A DNA stretch of 64,000 nucleotides from Liolophura sinensis (GCF_032854445.1 NC_088298.1:21105295-21169294); one strand, 5' to 3'. Shown: positions 44,210-57,010, counted from the stretch's first letter. The notes: a model not told the origin generated them from the letters alone. Made by a program: numbers and translations.

Positions 44210-46270
44210 ATAAGAAATGGCTGACTTCGCTGGTCTAATGAACTTAGCATTTATTCCAGTACCGCCTGACACTACTCTGTTTAACAAAACATAATTCTTC
44301 TAGAATATGTCATGCAGCTGGAAAAGTTTGTCAGTGTCTGGCCAAAGGTGGGATTTTTTGTCCGGGTTGCTGTCGCCAAGGCACCATGCGTTAAATAGTT
44401 TACTTGGTTAAAGCTGGTTACGTCATACACGATTTTAAGCCCACACCGGCACGATTTCGCATGTAATACTTTTTATCCGCGACAAACATCCCTGTGAAAC
44501 GCTTTGTGTGACTGTCAGTTGGTCTGTGTTTCAGCATGGGAAATTGCTAGCTGGTGCACGAAAGAGGGGCGACATCAACGTTCCACGGGATGTCGCCGCT
44601 ATTGCCTATAGCACATACCTTATAATGTGTTCTGTATTAAAATGCAATTGATACGGCGCTCGGAGAGATGGCTCTAGAGCAGATCAAAATCATGGCTTCT
44701 GTTCGACATCCCCGCCAAACTGGGGCAGCCATTTTGATAATCAGGCAGTTGGGAAGCTTAGGTCAAAATAGTCCATGGCGTTCAAAATTGCCATCTAATC
44801 GAAAATCGCCGACGATTTTGCTTCAGAAAGTGAACTAAGCTTTCTTCTGATACCGTTGATCGATGCACAAAATGTCTCGGTTGCTCAACGGCGTCGTCGC
44901 TGAGCGATCACACTAAAGGTCATAAGGTTAACGCTGCGTTTGTGCGGACATGCGATTGCATTTGCGATTACTCGCCCATTAATTTTTCCGAGCATAAGAA
45001 TTACATAATACGCTGCGATGTTTTCACGGACTCCTCGTGATTCTTTAACATGCCTCTTTTTTAACAAAGCAGACAAGGATTTACTGCTGGTTTGGACTGA
45101 CGGTGTAGTAGAGTCGCAGTTCCCAACGCATGGGCCATTTTTCATTTGTTGATTAGGGCGGTATTTGACGCCGTGCTCAAGAGTTGTTCATTTATGACGG
45201 CGGACAGCTTACAGATTTATGGATGGCGGAAAATGGTGTGCGCAAGAGTAAATCAACGCCATCTGGCGTGCAGATACCTACAAAACCTTCAATATACATG
45301 GCCTTAAAGAAAGACAACACTATAGACCAAATGTATATATACATGTCGATAAAGTATCCCACAGGAAGTTTAAAGAGCAAAACTTTTTCTTTCTTTGGTG
45401 CTTCAAACCCGAGATATCTTAGTTCAAACTAAAAAAAAAAACGCACATAGAGACTGTGGGAAGTGACGCAATATTATCAGTTTGAACCAATTAGACGGGA
45501 GTTATTTCTATAACTGGATGACGCGGCTGATTTTCTAACGTCACCCGAATCCTGCTGTAAAGTATACATTTGCCTAGCTGTGACAATAATCACGTCAACC
45601 TCGGCGAATTCAGGCACGGCTTTATAGGTCTGCATCAAGCTTTTGGCAGTTTTCAGGTAGCATTCGTTTTGTTGTCACTTCATGATAGACTAATTAAGTC
45701 GATGAGAATATGTTATTCTCTGGGCTTTGTTCAATAATCTGTTCCATTTAAAGAGGCAGTTAATACAGATGGAGTAATTTAGTCAAAATGGACTATACAG
45801 TATTATGGAAATCGATGTAACTATAGAAAATTATTCATGCGTATAAAAAATGGATTTAGCAGAAGTCTCAGCACAGTGTGGGGCTCGCATAAACCCGACG
45901 ATAAAAATGCATGGCAAAACTGTGGAAAACAAGAACATTACAAAGAGACCTGCGCGACTTGCCGAACTGTGAAGTTAAGAGCGTTAATGCTGATCTACGA
46001 TTTACTGTGGAAACAGCGGCGTCACCAACCGCACTTTCACGCCCGCACGCCTACATCGAGCAAACAATCACGTGTTTGTGAACCCCTCGTGTGTAAAATG
46101 GTTTACAGTACCAGGTTGATTGAATCTCTCAGAATCAATATAATTAAGCGCTAATTGTAATTAGGCCTACAGGTATATATGATGGTGATAGATCTATCCT
46201 TGAACCTGATTATTTCAACGATCAAAAACAGCGTCTGATTCATGCCGGCAACTATAGACGTGACCTGTAA
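44210..46270. other. Unassigned sequence
   Basis: Several frames of 80-105 codons (for example 45837-46154 +) have no recognised domain and no clear splice context. No repeat family was identified by eye. Confidence 0.3.
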
Positions 46271-46274
46271 CTAT

Positions 46275-46720
46275 AGGACCACTTCGGTGGCCTAAAGTTT
46301 ACAACGTCCGCCTCGAAGATTGCGGATCAAACCCGCGTCGGTGTCATACCAAAGACTTAAAAATGGTACTTGCTGCTGTCTCGCTTGAGGCTAGAGCAAA
46401 AAAAACAGGACTTGTTGGCCCGATGTCAGTTTAATGTGACAGGGTGAGGTGTCATGTCTGGTGTCTTCAGCATGATACTCCAGTGGCAGCAGAACATTGG
46501 CAGCATGGACTCGCCCCGCCGCAAAAAGCCACAGTATATGTACACACGCCTCCGACGATAAACCATGGAAGCCGGGTGATGACATTTCACCCGCGGCCCA
46601 ACCTGCCGATGATAGTGGATTTTCTCCGGGCTCTGCCCGATTCATTCCACCATAATGCTGGCCGCGACGCATAAATGAACTATTCTTGTGTACTGCGTAA
46701 AACACCATTCAAATAAATAA
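46275..46720 (+). mobile_element. Composite: SINE family 3 head joined to SINE family 1 3' half
   Basis: 46275-46560 starts with a tRNA-like CCACTTCGGTGGCC ... GCGGATCAAACCCGCGTCGG block and continues with family 3 modules. From 46598 it reads as family 1 (GATAGTGGATTTTCTCCGGG, CATAATGCTGGCCGCGACGC, AATAAATAAAT tail). This may be a nested insertion or a recombinant. Confidence 0.6.
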
Positions 46721-46769
46721 ATAGACTGGGGACATTATTGATACGGCCTATATAACTACTGTATAAGAC

Positions 46770-46980
46770 CGAGTTGACCAGATCTTTCGTGGCCTCTTTC
46801 CATTTGGCTCCTGAGCGCCGAGTGCCAAAGGAACAATATTACCGATGCCAAAGTCTTTGTTATGAGCCGGGTCGAGTTTCTTTGCGTGTTCTCTGTAGAG
46901 GAGAGGTGTGTGCTTCTACCACTTGGCCTGAAAAGCTATTGGATAGCAAAATTTCAGATGGTCCTGGGTACTTTTGGGTA
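46770..46980 (-). mobile_element. SINE family 4, minus orientation, partial
   Basis: GACCAGATCTTTCGTGGCCT, CTGAGCGCCGAGTGCCAAAG and CTTCTACCACTTGGCCTGAA are the reverse complement of the copy at 60358-60520. Confidence 0.65.
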
Positions 46981-47019
46981 TGATGTAAAATAACAATCAA
47001 CTAAATAAATTTATAATTC

Positions 47020-47225
47020 TGCATGTGCCGATTGGCCTGTCGCAAATGAGGTAACAAGTTTGAATCCAGCTCTCGCTGATTTGTTGCTTTTTTAGGCCTG
47101 GTACCTGGCGTAGAGCGATGGCTTACTCCAGGCCGTCCGGTTTCCCCCACTCATAAAACTGAAAGCCATCGTACTTAAGTTAAAAATTGTCTCGAGTGTT
47201 TCACCAGAAAATACAATCAATTAAA
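47020..47225 (+). mobile_element. Diverged tRNA-headed SINE-like repeat
   Basis: GCAAATGAGGTAACAAGTTTGAATCC resembles a B box. GGTTTCCCCCACTCATAAAA and GCCATCGTACTTAAGTTAAA recur at 10785-10850 (GGTTTCCCCCACCTATGAAA). It is a family distinct from family 1 although the layout is similar. Confidence 0.5.
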
Positions 47226-47774
47226 AAAAATCAATCATTCCTTTAAACCTGCAAGTCCTATTCACGCATCGGGCTATGTTTTAGATTCGACCTAATGTTC
47301 TACAAAGTGATCCTGCGTACAAAATCCTGTCAGAATTGAACAATATTTGGAGCAGGTTTTGAACGGAACCCATATCGTAACAGACATATTGGCGGATGCG
47401 CTCATATTAATTATCACCCTTCATTCCGTCATTACTAAAGCTGTTGCATTGATAACCCAGGCACTGTCTTCCTTAGTACTCAATATCGTAAGGTCCATTG
47501 TACACAGCCTGCTACTAGGAGACACCGCCCTAATTTGACCCAGAAAAATGCTGAAAGCGAAATTTAGCTCCAATCCAACAAACAAAGCAAGCTGTTGCGT
47601 TAAGCGTTTTTGCCATCTTGACACGTGTCATGAAGTTTAGGCCTGGACTCGCTTGTACGAAGCCCACGTAACGGCCATGGCGACGTAATTCCTACATTGC
47701 TGGCTGCCACAGTAGTCACGTGCTCATAACGTTAAGAAGGAATGTAGGCAAATTCATACAGGGTCCTGTTACAA

Positions 47775-48010
47775 ATTATTTAATTATTTGATTTCTTGGA
47801 TTGATGTTTTATGTCGTATTCAAGAATATTTCACTCATATGACGGCGGCCAGCATTATGGTGTTAGGAAACCGGGGAAACCAAGACCATCTTGCTTGCAG
47901 AAATTCCCACGTACGGCCAAAGAGGAAGCCAGCATGCGTTGGACGTGAACTCACAGCGATTGCATTGGTGGGGGGGGGGGGGGGGGGGGGGCTCCTGGGA
48001 CATTGCGCCG
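47775..48010 (-). mobile_element. SINE family 1, minus orientation, with 22-G run
   Basis: The tail-to-body order is normal (CAAGAATATTTCACTCATAT, CGGCGGCCAGCATTATGGTG). Where other copies have TTGGTGAGAGGCTCC, a run of 22 G (47970-47991) separates TTGGT from CTCCTGGG. Confidence 0.82.
47970..47991 (+). repeat. 22-G homopolymer
   Basis: Uninterrupted G run inside a reversed SINE. It may form quadruplex structures and its length is prone to assembly error. Confidence 0.95.
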
Positions 48011-49049
48011 ACCCCTCCCCCCACCTCGGGTAACTAATGTCCGTCATGTTTGAATTCGAACTTGAATCCCCGACAAGGCTCCTGCTAACTGACCGCCATC
48101 GTTGGTATAACTAAAAATTCTTGAGTATATAGCGTCAAATAAATAAATAATTTTCTGTATGTATTGTTGCCTAAGCGTCAAGAAACGAGACTTTGAGGGC
48201 TGGGGTGGGGGATGACGGTCAGGGGTGGCTGTATGAATGCTGACACCTAATTTAACAATTAACGTACTAAGGTACATAGCAGGTCACCCACCCCTGGGAG
48301 GAAATCGACCGTGTTGGAAGCAGAAAACTTGCTTCCTGACAGAAAACTTCGGAAATGCATTATTACAAGGACTGACTTGGTATATTTACACGTCAACGAC
48401 GAGATTGAGCCGACTTGTGCAGTTCTGCGGGCACGAAAGCCTTGTTTCTATTCGTCATAATCACGCAATCCCCTGTAATGTCACGTGATATGTGCTCGCA
48501 GGTCTTCCCAGCCTTATTTTGCACACGGAACTCATGGAGGGACGAAGATTTTCGCAAATGACCGAGTTTGTAAAATTGTACTGCTGACAGTTGTAACTCA
48601 GTTGCTTCGTCTAGAATCTACAAGTTATCGTGTTCACTGTGTTCTTTAAAATACTCCGAATTATCCACAAAAGCGTTGGCACTTGAGTGTGTGTGTGTGT
48701 GTGTGTGTTTTTTCTTTTTGTGTGTTGTTGGGTTACATAAATATATATGAGCTACTATGTATATCACCAATGCATTTATATCCCGACAGCTGATGACGTC
48801 TCAGGGGAATCCCCAACTCTGATTTCTTTCAGGTGTGGGTCTGGCTCTTTTCTGCTTGACATGTAAGTACATTGTCAGATCAGTTGAGCCACACACGTGG
48901 GCTAGAGGTGGCTGTGGTGGAGGGTGACGGTCATGGGGTGGTTGGGGTGGAGATGGTGTGGGAATGCAGGACAGTGCGCACATGTGCTTGTCGTCATTCT
49001 TTAAAAAAACAGGATGTTCTGTTTAAATCATAGCCTCGGGCTGGGGATT

Positions 49050-49070
49050 CCCCCCCCCCCCCCCCCCCCC
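49050..49070 (+). repeat. 21-C homopolymer
   Basis: Uninterrupted C run 1.06 kb from the G run, in sequence with no gene; length may be inaccurate. Confidence 0.95.
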
Positions 49071-49280
49071 AGCTTCCGCTGTTCTCGGAGTCCTACGTGG
49101 TGACAAACGGCGATCAATAGTGCTTAGCTGGTCTTACGTGAAGCTAGTTAATTAGACATTACTTGTCTTCCATGCGCCAATTAGCATATATACCTTAGCG
49201 TGGCTCGTTCTGTTGTTGTTGACCTGTGCGTCACACGTTGGAAAGTTTGTAATGGAATGACATAAGTTCAAGGTGTTTAA

Positions 49281-49480
49281 TTTTATTTATTTATCTGATC
49301 GGTGTTTTACGCCGTACTCAAGAATATTTCACTTTTACGACGGCGGCCAGTGTTATGGCTGGAGGAAAGCGGGAAAAACCCGAGGGAAGCGCTCGACCAT
49401 CCGCATGCGAGTTGCTGGTAGATCTTACCACAGATGTCCGGAGAGGAAGCCAGCATGAGCAATAACCCAGGAGCCTCTCA
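49281..49480 (-). mobile_element. SINE family 1, minus orientation
   Basis: On + it reads TTTATTTATTTATCTGATCG, ACGACGGCGGCCAGTGTTAT, GTCCGGAGAGGAAGCCAGCA. Part of the B-box segment is deleted. Confidence 0.82.
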
Positions 49481-49499
49481 CCGCATGGGTGGCATGCAA

Positions 49500-51140
49500 A
49501 GGCCCCCAAGGTGTCAAACTGAAAATGGATAAATAATTCAATGTTGAATATAACATGATGTTTTAGATATGTAGGAATAGTAACATCGTTATGTAATGGC
49601 CATCTCGTTAAAGGAAAAGACGTTAAAATCGAAGAAGGCATCACTAGATAGACCGCTTGAAACTATGCATAAATATACTCTAGGAACCCTGACGTCAAAC
49701 GAAGTTTTCCAACTCTAATCACAACACTGAATGTTGGAATGACTCTTTAGGAGTAAACGATTACTGAAGTAATTTTCCCAAAACTTCCTTCCTTCTGGTG
49801 AACATCAGGGGAAAAACATGATGTGACGTCAGAGTTCGTAGATTATGTCATTATGGCTCATAAAGCCCACCATAGTATTCAAAAATTTGAATGCCTGTCA
49901 ACACTCATAAAAAAATTTGAAAAAATAAATGTAAGGGTTTTTACGCATAGTTTTTAGTTGTCTGTATGATGAACCTAACTTCATATTTTAGCTTTCTTTT
50001 ACTTTAATATTGGCCCATGTCATCCATTTAATAACTATATTAGTATCTACATCGAAACCTCGCGTTTTAATAAACCATGGAGTTGTTTATCCATAAGAAA
50101 CATCTTGTCCGATATACCTGAGTAAAGAAAAAGTAACACTTCTTGCGTATATACGGACATTCGATTTTATGCACATATTTATCGATGTTTACCATTTGGG
50201 TGCGATGTGGTTTAACTTATAACGTAGATGTAAGTTTCATTAACACCTGAATGTCTCAAAGTAACGTTTAATAAAATATCTTGGCAACAACTTTCAAATA
50301 AGCAACAACATTGCATGCATTATGGTATATATTCGGACCATATCATATCAAATAAACCACAACTATCAACTTGCATAACGATCACGATTAACTTAGCTAC
50401 ACATTGAATATGGATGGAATCTAACGTTATACGCCCACATTAATTTACCTGGATGTATTCCACTGGAACTAGGTGCCATCACTAGCTCATCCGCCTAAAG
50501 CGCCGCTCACGACTTAGCTGGGCGGCTCTTGGCCAATCGGTGACGGTTTTGTCAGGCGGTTTGTAAGCTACCTGGCGAAGGCCGGAGGTTTTCTTGTGAG
50601 CACTGGCGGTCGTTTTATAAGAGAAATCTTCTAATGGGGATATTTTGGTAATCCTTTAAGGTGGCGATAACATCTGGCATGATCACGAGCCATTGTTACT
50701 ACAAATATTTATTGTAGCGCAACGACTATATAAGACGTTACACGACAACGGAACTAATCAATATAAGGTCATTGGTAGTGTTAGCATATAACTACAACTT
50801 AAACCGGTACAACAGTGTCACAATAGTCATATTTACTGTGTATACATTACCTCCCGCTATAAGACTAGTGATCTCTTTGATTAGGGTGATCAAATCAGAG
50901 CGGAACTCTTTAGTGCACTCGGCCAATTCTGTCGGTAAATATGTAACAAAACTACATATAATACTCATATTTGATGATATTTACATTTCTTTCGGGATAT
51001 CGTTAAACGACATGAACATTTAAAAATAAAGATGACCATTAATATTCAAGAAAAAAAACAACAACAATAACAAAAAACATGACAATATGAAAAAAGAATG
51101 ATTAAAATAACAATAGACAAATAACAATTCTATAACAAAA
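49500..51140. other. Unassigned AT-rich sequence
   Basis: No gene recognised. 50480-50620 (TCATCCGCCTAAAGCGCCGC, TTTTCTTGTGAGCACTGGCG) may be a decayed SINE. An A-rich CAA/TAACAA stretch runs 51040-51140 just past the small membrane ORF's stop. Confidence 0.35.
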
Positions 51141-51150
51141 GACAAATATC

Positions 51151-51447
51151 TCAGTTTTTTCTTCCCGTACTTGATTGAAAAACTTTGAGATTAGCTTGCT
51201 GGTTTGACCGACATTGCAGCACCTGTAAGCGTGGCTGTGATTGGATGCGGTTTTTGTATGACGTCAGACCGAAGTGCGACATCGTGTTTCCTATCCGTGG
51301 TTTGTCGCTAAAGTCTGACGGCTTCCGGTCTCGCCGTTTCCCGTAATATCTCAGGAGAGAAAGCATGAGAAAGCCAAACATTAAAATCCCGACTGTGACG
51401 TACGGAACTATCAGCGAATCGCCAACACTTATTCTAATATCTTCCAT
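51151..51447 (-). CDS. Candidate 98-aa single-pass membrane protein, unrecognised
   Basis: The minus-strand ORF runs from ATG at 51447-51445 to a TGA at 51153-51151. A short polar N-terminus (MEDIRISVGDS) is followed by one strong hydrophobic segment (LIVPYVTVGILMFGFLMLSL). Then comes a basic stop-transfer cluster (RYYGKRRDRK) and a polar, Lys/Arg/Gln-rich C-tail. The composition is unlike the surrounding chance frames and predicts a type III or tail-oriented single-pass protein. In architecture it recalls KCNE-type channel subunits or small integral membrane proteins, but no family motif is clear. The frame is open 14 codons further upstream. It could be one exon of a larger gene (an AG acceptor CTTCCACAG lies just upstream on that strand). 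Confidence 0.4.
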   Translation of the reverse strand: MEDIRISVGDSLIVPYVTVGILMFGFLMLSLLRYYGKRRDRKPSDFSDKPRIGNTMSHFGLTSYKNRIQSQPRLQVLQCRSNQQANLKVFQSSTGRKN

Positions 51448-51499
51448 CGTTCTTTTTTTTAGCTGTGGAAGATTACAGTTTAATTTCAAGGCACAGTTT

Positions 51500-54400
51500 A
51501 ACTTCCATAATTATATAGAGTAAAGACTTTGACGAATGAGAAAACAATTTTGTATCACAAATTCGCTAGTTCTTAACATAATTTTTCGACTCACTGTCTT
51601 GCACATATGGCTGAATGTTGCTATGGTAACTAGTTAAAAAAATGTACAGAAAATAATCACATGCAAACAGTCCAAGAGATTATATTCCAGCTTACGAGAA
51701 ATATTGGTTTTCAAAGCAATTCTTTGACAACAGCACCTGTTGTTACCATGGTAACGCTGAACATTCCTCCACAATCACTTAAGACTAATCCTGGCTTATT
51801 GAAGAGTTGACGCTTGAGTCAAATCCGTGAAGGTCATTCAGATCATCAAATCTTGAAGTGACTCCAAGAACTTGGAGTCACAGCATATAATTTTGGGAAT
51901 AAAATGAACACCAATGTTCCTAAACGATCTGGCTAGGAACAGCCGGCTTTCATGGATCATGTTATAGTTCCTCAGAGCACTTCATGAAGATTGCAGTTTT
52001 ACTTCAGAACTGCGTCTGCACACCACTGCGGTTAAACTACAACTGTGCAGCTTCTGGTACCTCCACAGGCTACAAGCCAGCGTGTAAACTAGTCCAACTT
52101 CCAGCTCGACAGTACTATAGCTGCGGTATTTCTCCGCTACATGCTCCGAGGGCGCACGAAAACAAATCCCCTTGGGCTGTCTAAGTCGATGTATCGATTA
52201 CCACCCACTGCATCGATCTTACTTTCGCTCCCTCTGGGGCCACGGACTCTTTTTTTATAGGATGTGCGGCTAAACTAACAGATGCAAAGGAATGTCTTAA
52301 GTCTTTAAATGCACTCCGATGAAATACTCACTGCAATCTTATTAACGAACGGAGTTCTTCCCACAGTGAGTCTCATATGTCGGTACCCTCAGATTCTTGA
52401 TTTCTGTCTGGAACGACCCAAATGCACAACACAATGAAGGAATTAAGTACCGCACTGACTTTGTCAAAAGCCTGATGCAGACAGGGCCAGTTCCAACTAC
52501 TCTCGAATAAGAAAGCTTCGCCCCTGTAATCTTCCGTTGACTGACAAGATTGCAAGGTTTTGCTTCTGTTCAAGGTTTGTCTCTTCCAATGTTACAAAAT
52601 GGAATTGTTGAACTTTTCTTTTCAGACGTCAAGACCTCTACGTCAAAAACGTCTTTTGTCTTGAACACGAGTTTCAGCTATGCCTCTCTTGTACCAAGTT
52701 TTTGCTCTTCCGCACATTGCTTCTGGATGGAAACAAATTCTGGAAGCAGATGTCACCAGAATAATTCGTATGGCATCTATCACCTACCACCTACTTCTTG
52801 TTACAAACCACAAAAATATTCCCGTTTATCCTTCTCTCCATGACGTAAAAACTGCAAATTCCAAAGGTCAAAGGTTAATTCCCAACTTCTGGCCTATATC
52901 CCTCTGCCGTTGGTATTAGGTATATAGTTCTACCCGAGTCAGCAGTTCTGGATTAGTAACAAACCACAGGAAGGCTGCATTAGGTCACTGGGCTCCGCTC
53001 TATCACCGAACGAGGATGTTTGGGATGCCTGGTCCCACAGAATCTGGACACACCGGAAGTTTGGTTACCGGAGGGGACAGCGCCGCTCAAGTATTAATAA
53101 GTTACTTCCGGAGTGCCATCTATAACAATTCAGGTATCGATTGACAGGACTGACAAGACTTTTCCAGGAGGACAAACTCGTGCATACAATACAGGCACAC
53201 TGGACAAAACACACCCTTACAGGTTGGCCCGATCCTGAAAACTGGATGCGATTGAGCGAGCTAATCTGAGCCGATCGCGATCTTCTCTCACACCTGCGGT
53301 TGCTATGGAAACCAGATGTGAAACTGTGGATCGAATATCTTCCTTATTAATTGACAAACGAGTTCTAATGAATCACGATCGATCTTGGGGTTATGTTATG
53401 CACGTACAAGCTACTGCTTCATGGGGAAAAACCGATAAGAGGTTACTGTACGGCTTCTCACTTAAAACAGTAACACAAAATATAGTACACTTAATACAAA
53501 TCCAGCCCAAAGGTCTAGCTCCTGGTTGACGTTAATGAAGCAAAAGGCTTTGGTGGTTAATTAATAGGTAGATCGATAATTAAGTCTATTAACGCCGTGA
53601 TGGCTGTTGTGGACACATTAACGCATAATTAACAATGTCCAGTATGCTGCAGGGTTACGTTCAAACTTGTTAATGGCGTCCATCGCCATTCACCCATGAC
53701 ATGGTTGAAGTACGCTTCCGCCAACTCTCTTTTAGGTTCTTCATTTACGCAATATTTTTTTCCGTTTACTTGGAATAGTTTGCTTTCAGTTTAAGTAGAT
53801 TCGGTGTCAAGAACCACTAGCCAAATTAAGGATCAATATAAACTCTTCACGTCCTTGAAGGTAATAATTGAATTATCACACGCTGGCAAATCAATGTTTT
53901 ACGCCAATATCCTTCCATGGCCGTATCTCTCCCCGGTTTTGTTGATTGCTTGATACTTAATCAATGTGGGCTAAAAAACTAAACAACGAAAAAAGAATGG
54001 AGAATCAGTGCATAGCTTGTCTCTTTTCCTCTCAGGACCTTTGAGGCGAGCAGCTGGTTTACGACATACAATACCGCTTGTCCATCCAGCTGCTTTTGAA
54101 TGTGAATGCCGATCACAGAAAAATCTAAAACCCATGACCTTCAGTTCACATCATTATTGACACGCTTACGTCATCACTGAGAAGGTTACGTCACCATCGG
54201 AATCTATCCATCAATGCTCGGAGAACTTCCGGTCTATTGCCGAATGTCTCCGGAAATTCTTAATCCCGTTGACAACACCTGATGAATTGGATCCGTGTTA
54301 CATCCGCTAGCGTCAACTCAGTACCGCTGTGCAGACAGGTGTTACAGCCTGTGTTAAGATATAATACGACAAATTTTAGTTGCCTTCATATACATCCACT

Positions 54401-54500
54401 CACTAGGGCGTTATGTTCTCACTGTAAATATACAGTTTTTTAGGTGTTCACGTGTAAGGTCAATGTGAACGCTGAATTAATTGTATACTCATTAGGTGTG
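51500..54500. other. Unassigned sequence with interrupted frames
   Basis: Between 51950 and 53530 several overlapping frames on both strands are each broken by stops. This pattern could be a decayed coding element, but no reverse transcriptase, integrase or transposase motif is recognised. Confidence 0.25.
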
Positions 54501-54519
54501 TGTGCGTGTACTGTGTCTT

Positions 54520-54620
54520 CTTGTTGCAGGGTGAATCTATGCCGCCAAAGTGCTGTCGTCTCTGAAGTATCATGCCGAAGGCACCAGGCATGACACCTCA
54601 CCCTGTCACAGATAAAATAG
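54520..54620 (-). mobile_element. SINE family 3 fragment, minus orientation
   Basis: TTGTTGCAGGGTGAATCTAT, GCTGTCGTCTCTGAAGTATC and GGCACCAGGCATGACACCTC; both ends are missing. Confidence 0.65.
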
Positions 54621-54729
54621 CCCCTGTCACACGCAAAAAAAGCAAATATGTGGGCAAGGGAATGACCCGCTCCATGGGGACACCATCGTTATATACGATC
54701 TAAATAAATATGGAAACGATCTTAAGCTC

Positions 54730-54787
54730 CGATTATATTCTTGAGTACGGCGTAAAACACCAATCAAATAAATAAATAAATAAATAA
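54730..54787 (+). repeat. Family 1 SINE 3' tail
   Basis: TTATATTCTTGAGTACGGCG followed by TAAAACACCAATCAAATAAA and more AAAT units; only the last 55 bp of the element are present. Confidence 0.78.
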
Positions 54788-55759
54788 GCTCCGATTGAAA
54801 GGAATCAAAATATCATATTTTGCACGTAATATACCACAACTGATTATAACATTTTCACTTCAATAGTATACACCTGTTCTCTTACCTGTAATTAACGGTA
54901 CACCTGCTACTTGGTATCGATCATTAAAGAGTTAACACCTGTCGAATAATACTGGATTGTTGCACAGATCACACCACTTTTAACACCGAGGATTTCCACA
55001 TGTTTATTACGACATCAGTTGGTCGGCTATTCATCCACAAGAGTCAGTAACTGGAAACTTGTGGGTGCGTCTCAAACGTTCACAGGTGGCAAATTCAAAA
55101 TCAGTCGATCGATATTGTTCCAGATAATGAGTCTTTAACCATAATGTTATTATTTGAATATTTTGGTTTCAACACAAACCGATAATTCCACAAATTTCGT
55201 TGGCTGCATGCATAGTTCTGGTTTACATGTTTAATTCTCAGTGTCTCATGTTAAACCAGGCACCACTGTATGATGTATCAGGCAGAAATCGACACGTGCA
55301 GCTTTTCATACTTTGTGAAAAATAAACTTTTCAAGAAAGACGCTTTTTCTTAATTTATAAAAGTGAAGTTGGGCGGATTGTGTGTTATTATAATGAGAGA
55401 TTTACCTTGCTAAGAAACACCAAGGTGTTACTATAATGTGAGATTTAACTTGAAATTTTACAGTATGAACTCATTTTACAGTATGAACTAAGGAAAACAT
55501 GTATTGGCAGGCTTTCTTTTTGGACGGAAGTGTAACTCGTTGTTACAAGACGGTTATAACGTTGTACTGACGAGTTACTAGGGAGGATTCGAAATACTAA
55601 GTCATCACTTTGTGCGGACCCTTTGACGTTTATGTGGGTCGGCCATTTTCATGTATGTTCAACGGATATCAGCTACCATGCAAGCAGATGCGAACATTTT
55701 GTGAGATAAAATTACTTTTTTCCTGATTTTGCCAGTCCCTGTGGCTTGGCTCTTTGCTC

Positions 55760-56000
55760 AGTAGGGCTATCACATCCATGTCTTGTTCTATAAGCTTACT
55801 GTGAACACCTCTGCACTTCCCGTACTCTCTTCAGTAGATCGACGGCGTAAAACACCAATCAAATAAATAAATCCAATAGACCGACGCAAAAAGTGTTACC
55901 TTGAACACCTCTGTACTTCCTGGGCAGCCTCCAAAGTATCAACCCTGTGGCCGTTACAAACTGCCTACCTGTACTCGTAGACATCTAAGCTGTCAGTCAC
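55760..56000 (+). repeat. Copy of the 1178-1270 repeat, interrupted by a SINE tail
   Basis: GTAGGGCTATCACATCCATG and TCTTGTTCTATAAGCTTACT match 1185-1240. After the SINE tail at 55845-55875 the sequence resumes with CTTGAACACCTCTGTACTTC and GTAGACATCTAAGCTGTCAG. Confidence 0.6.
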
Positions 56001-56789
56001 AGGTAGGTGTCCCAACCTCCAGTCGCTGATAAATCCAAATGAGCCTGAAAATGGTTGAAAATTTGACAGACCAACTCCAGCCGCCATGTTTTAACTCATT
56101 ACAGTGACGGGAGCCGTGCATATTCTTTACACATACATGCGTCGCTCTATACCCTTCGCTTTACATAAAGGCCACCACTAGCAAATTTTGTACAGGATTC
56201 TTGAACAGCGCCAAGGTCACTGGGGTCACGATGATGAGACAGAAAGTGATGTCAGAAACACAAAAAATTTTGTCTTAGCCTTTGTTTCTAATAATACTTT
56301 ATACTCATGAATTCTCTTTGTCAAGTGTATGAACCATATGATTCTAATCAGCATCTTCAACAATTTTATTGATAACTGCTGATTAAATAGTTCCGCGCGG
56401 GAGCCCAAGCGGTGAGACTAAACTTCAACAAGCCTACGTGCGTTGGAGAGGCTCCAAAGGTCGAGCTTGTCTAGTGGTGGCAGTGATGTAAAGCGAGCAC
56501 AGTGAGCGGCGCATGCTCTGTATCAGGAGTATGATTTTGACCCCGTGCGACACAAATTGGCTTTGCTTATGATCAGCCTGATCGGTAATGACTAACGAAA
56601 CCAGAATCAACATTGAGCAATAAAAAGACTTCTGCACAAAGTATGTCGGTGGTGTCAGCCATGTGAAGTCACGTGCTGCTTTGTTTTCTCACATGTATGG
56701 TACCCGTGTTGTGAGGAGATTGCATTTAAACATGGTCGCTGGAGTTAGAGTTTGTCAAAGTTTCGACCAGTTGTGTGATTAAGTGGAGT

Positions 56790-57010
56790 TACCAGCAATG
56801 ATACAAGGGGAAGCCTACCTGGAATTGACAGTTGAGACGTCTACGAGTACAGACAGACAGACAGTTTGTAACAGCCCCAGCGTTGATCCATGGGAGACAC
56901 CCCGGGAAGTACAGACGTATCAAGGTGAGCTTATGGAAGAAGACATAGTTGTGACAGTGTACATAACCAAAGCCCTGCAGAGTTACTTGACCATGTACGT
57001 TTTACCATAA
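56790..57010 (-). repeat. Reverse copy of the 55760-56000 repeat
   Basis: The reverse complement carries GTAACTCTGCAGGGCTTTGG, TCTTCTTCCATAAGCTCACC and ACGTCTGTACTTCCCGGGGT plus GTACTCGTAGACGTCTCAAC. The 75-codon open frame here is therefore repeat-derived. Confidence 0.6.

Noticed and set aside
47347-47538. Hydrophobic 63-codon frame as a membrane protein
   Set aside because: It has no stop-transfer or signal pattern, a non-ATG context and no splice support; AT-rich chance frames often look hydrophobic.
56783-57010. 75-codon frame as a gene
   Set aside because: It is a reverse copy of a dispersed repeat also seen at 55760-56000 and 1178-1270.
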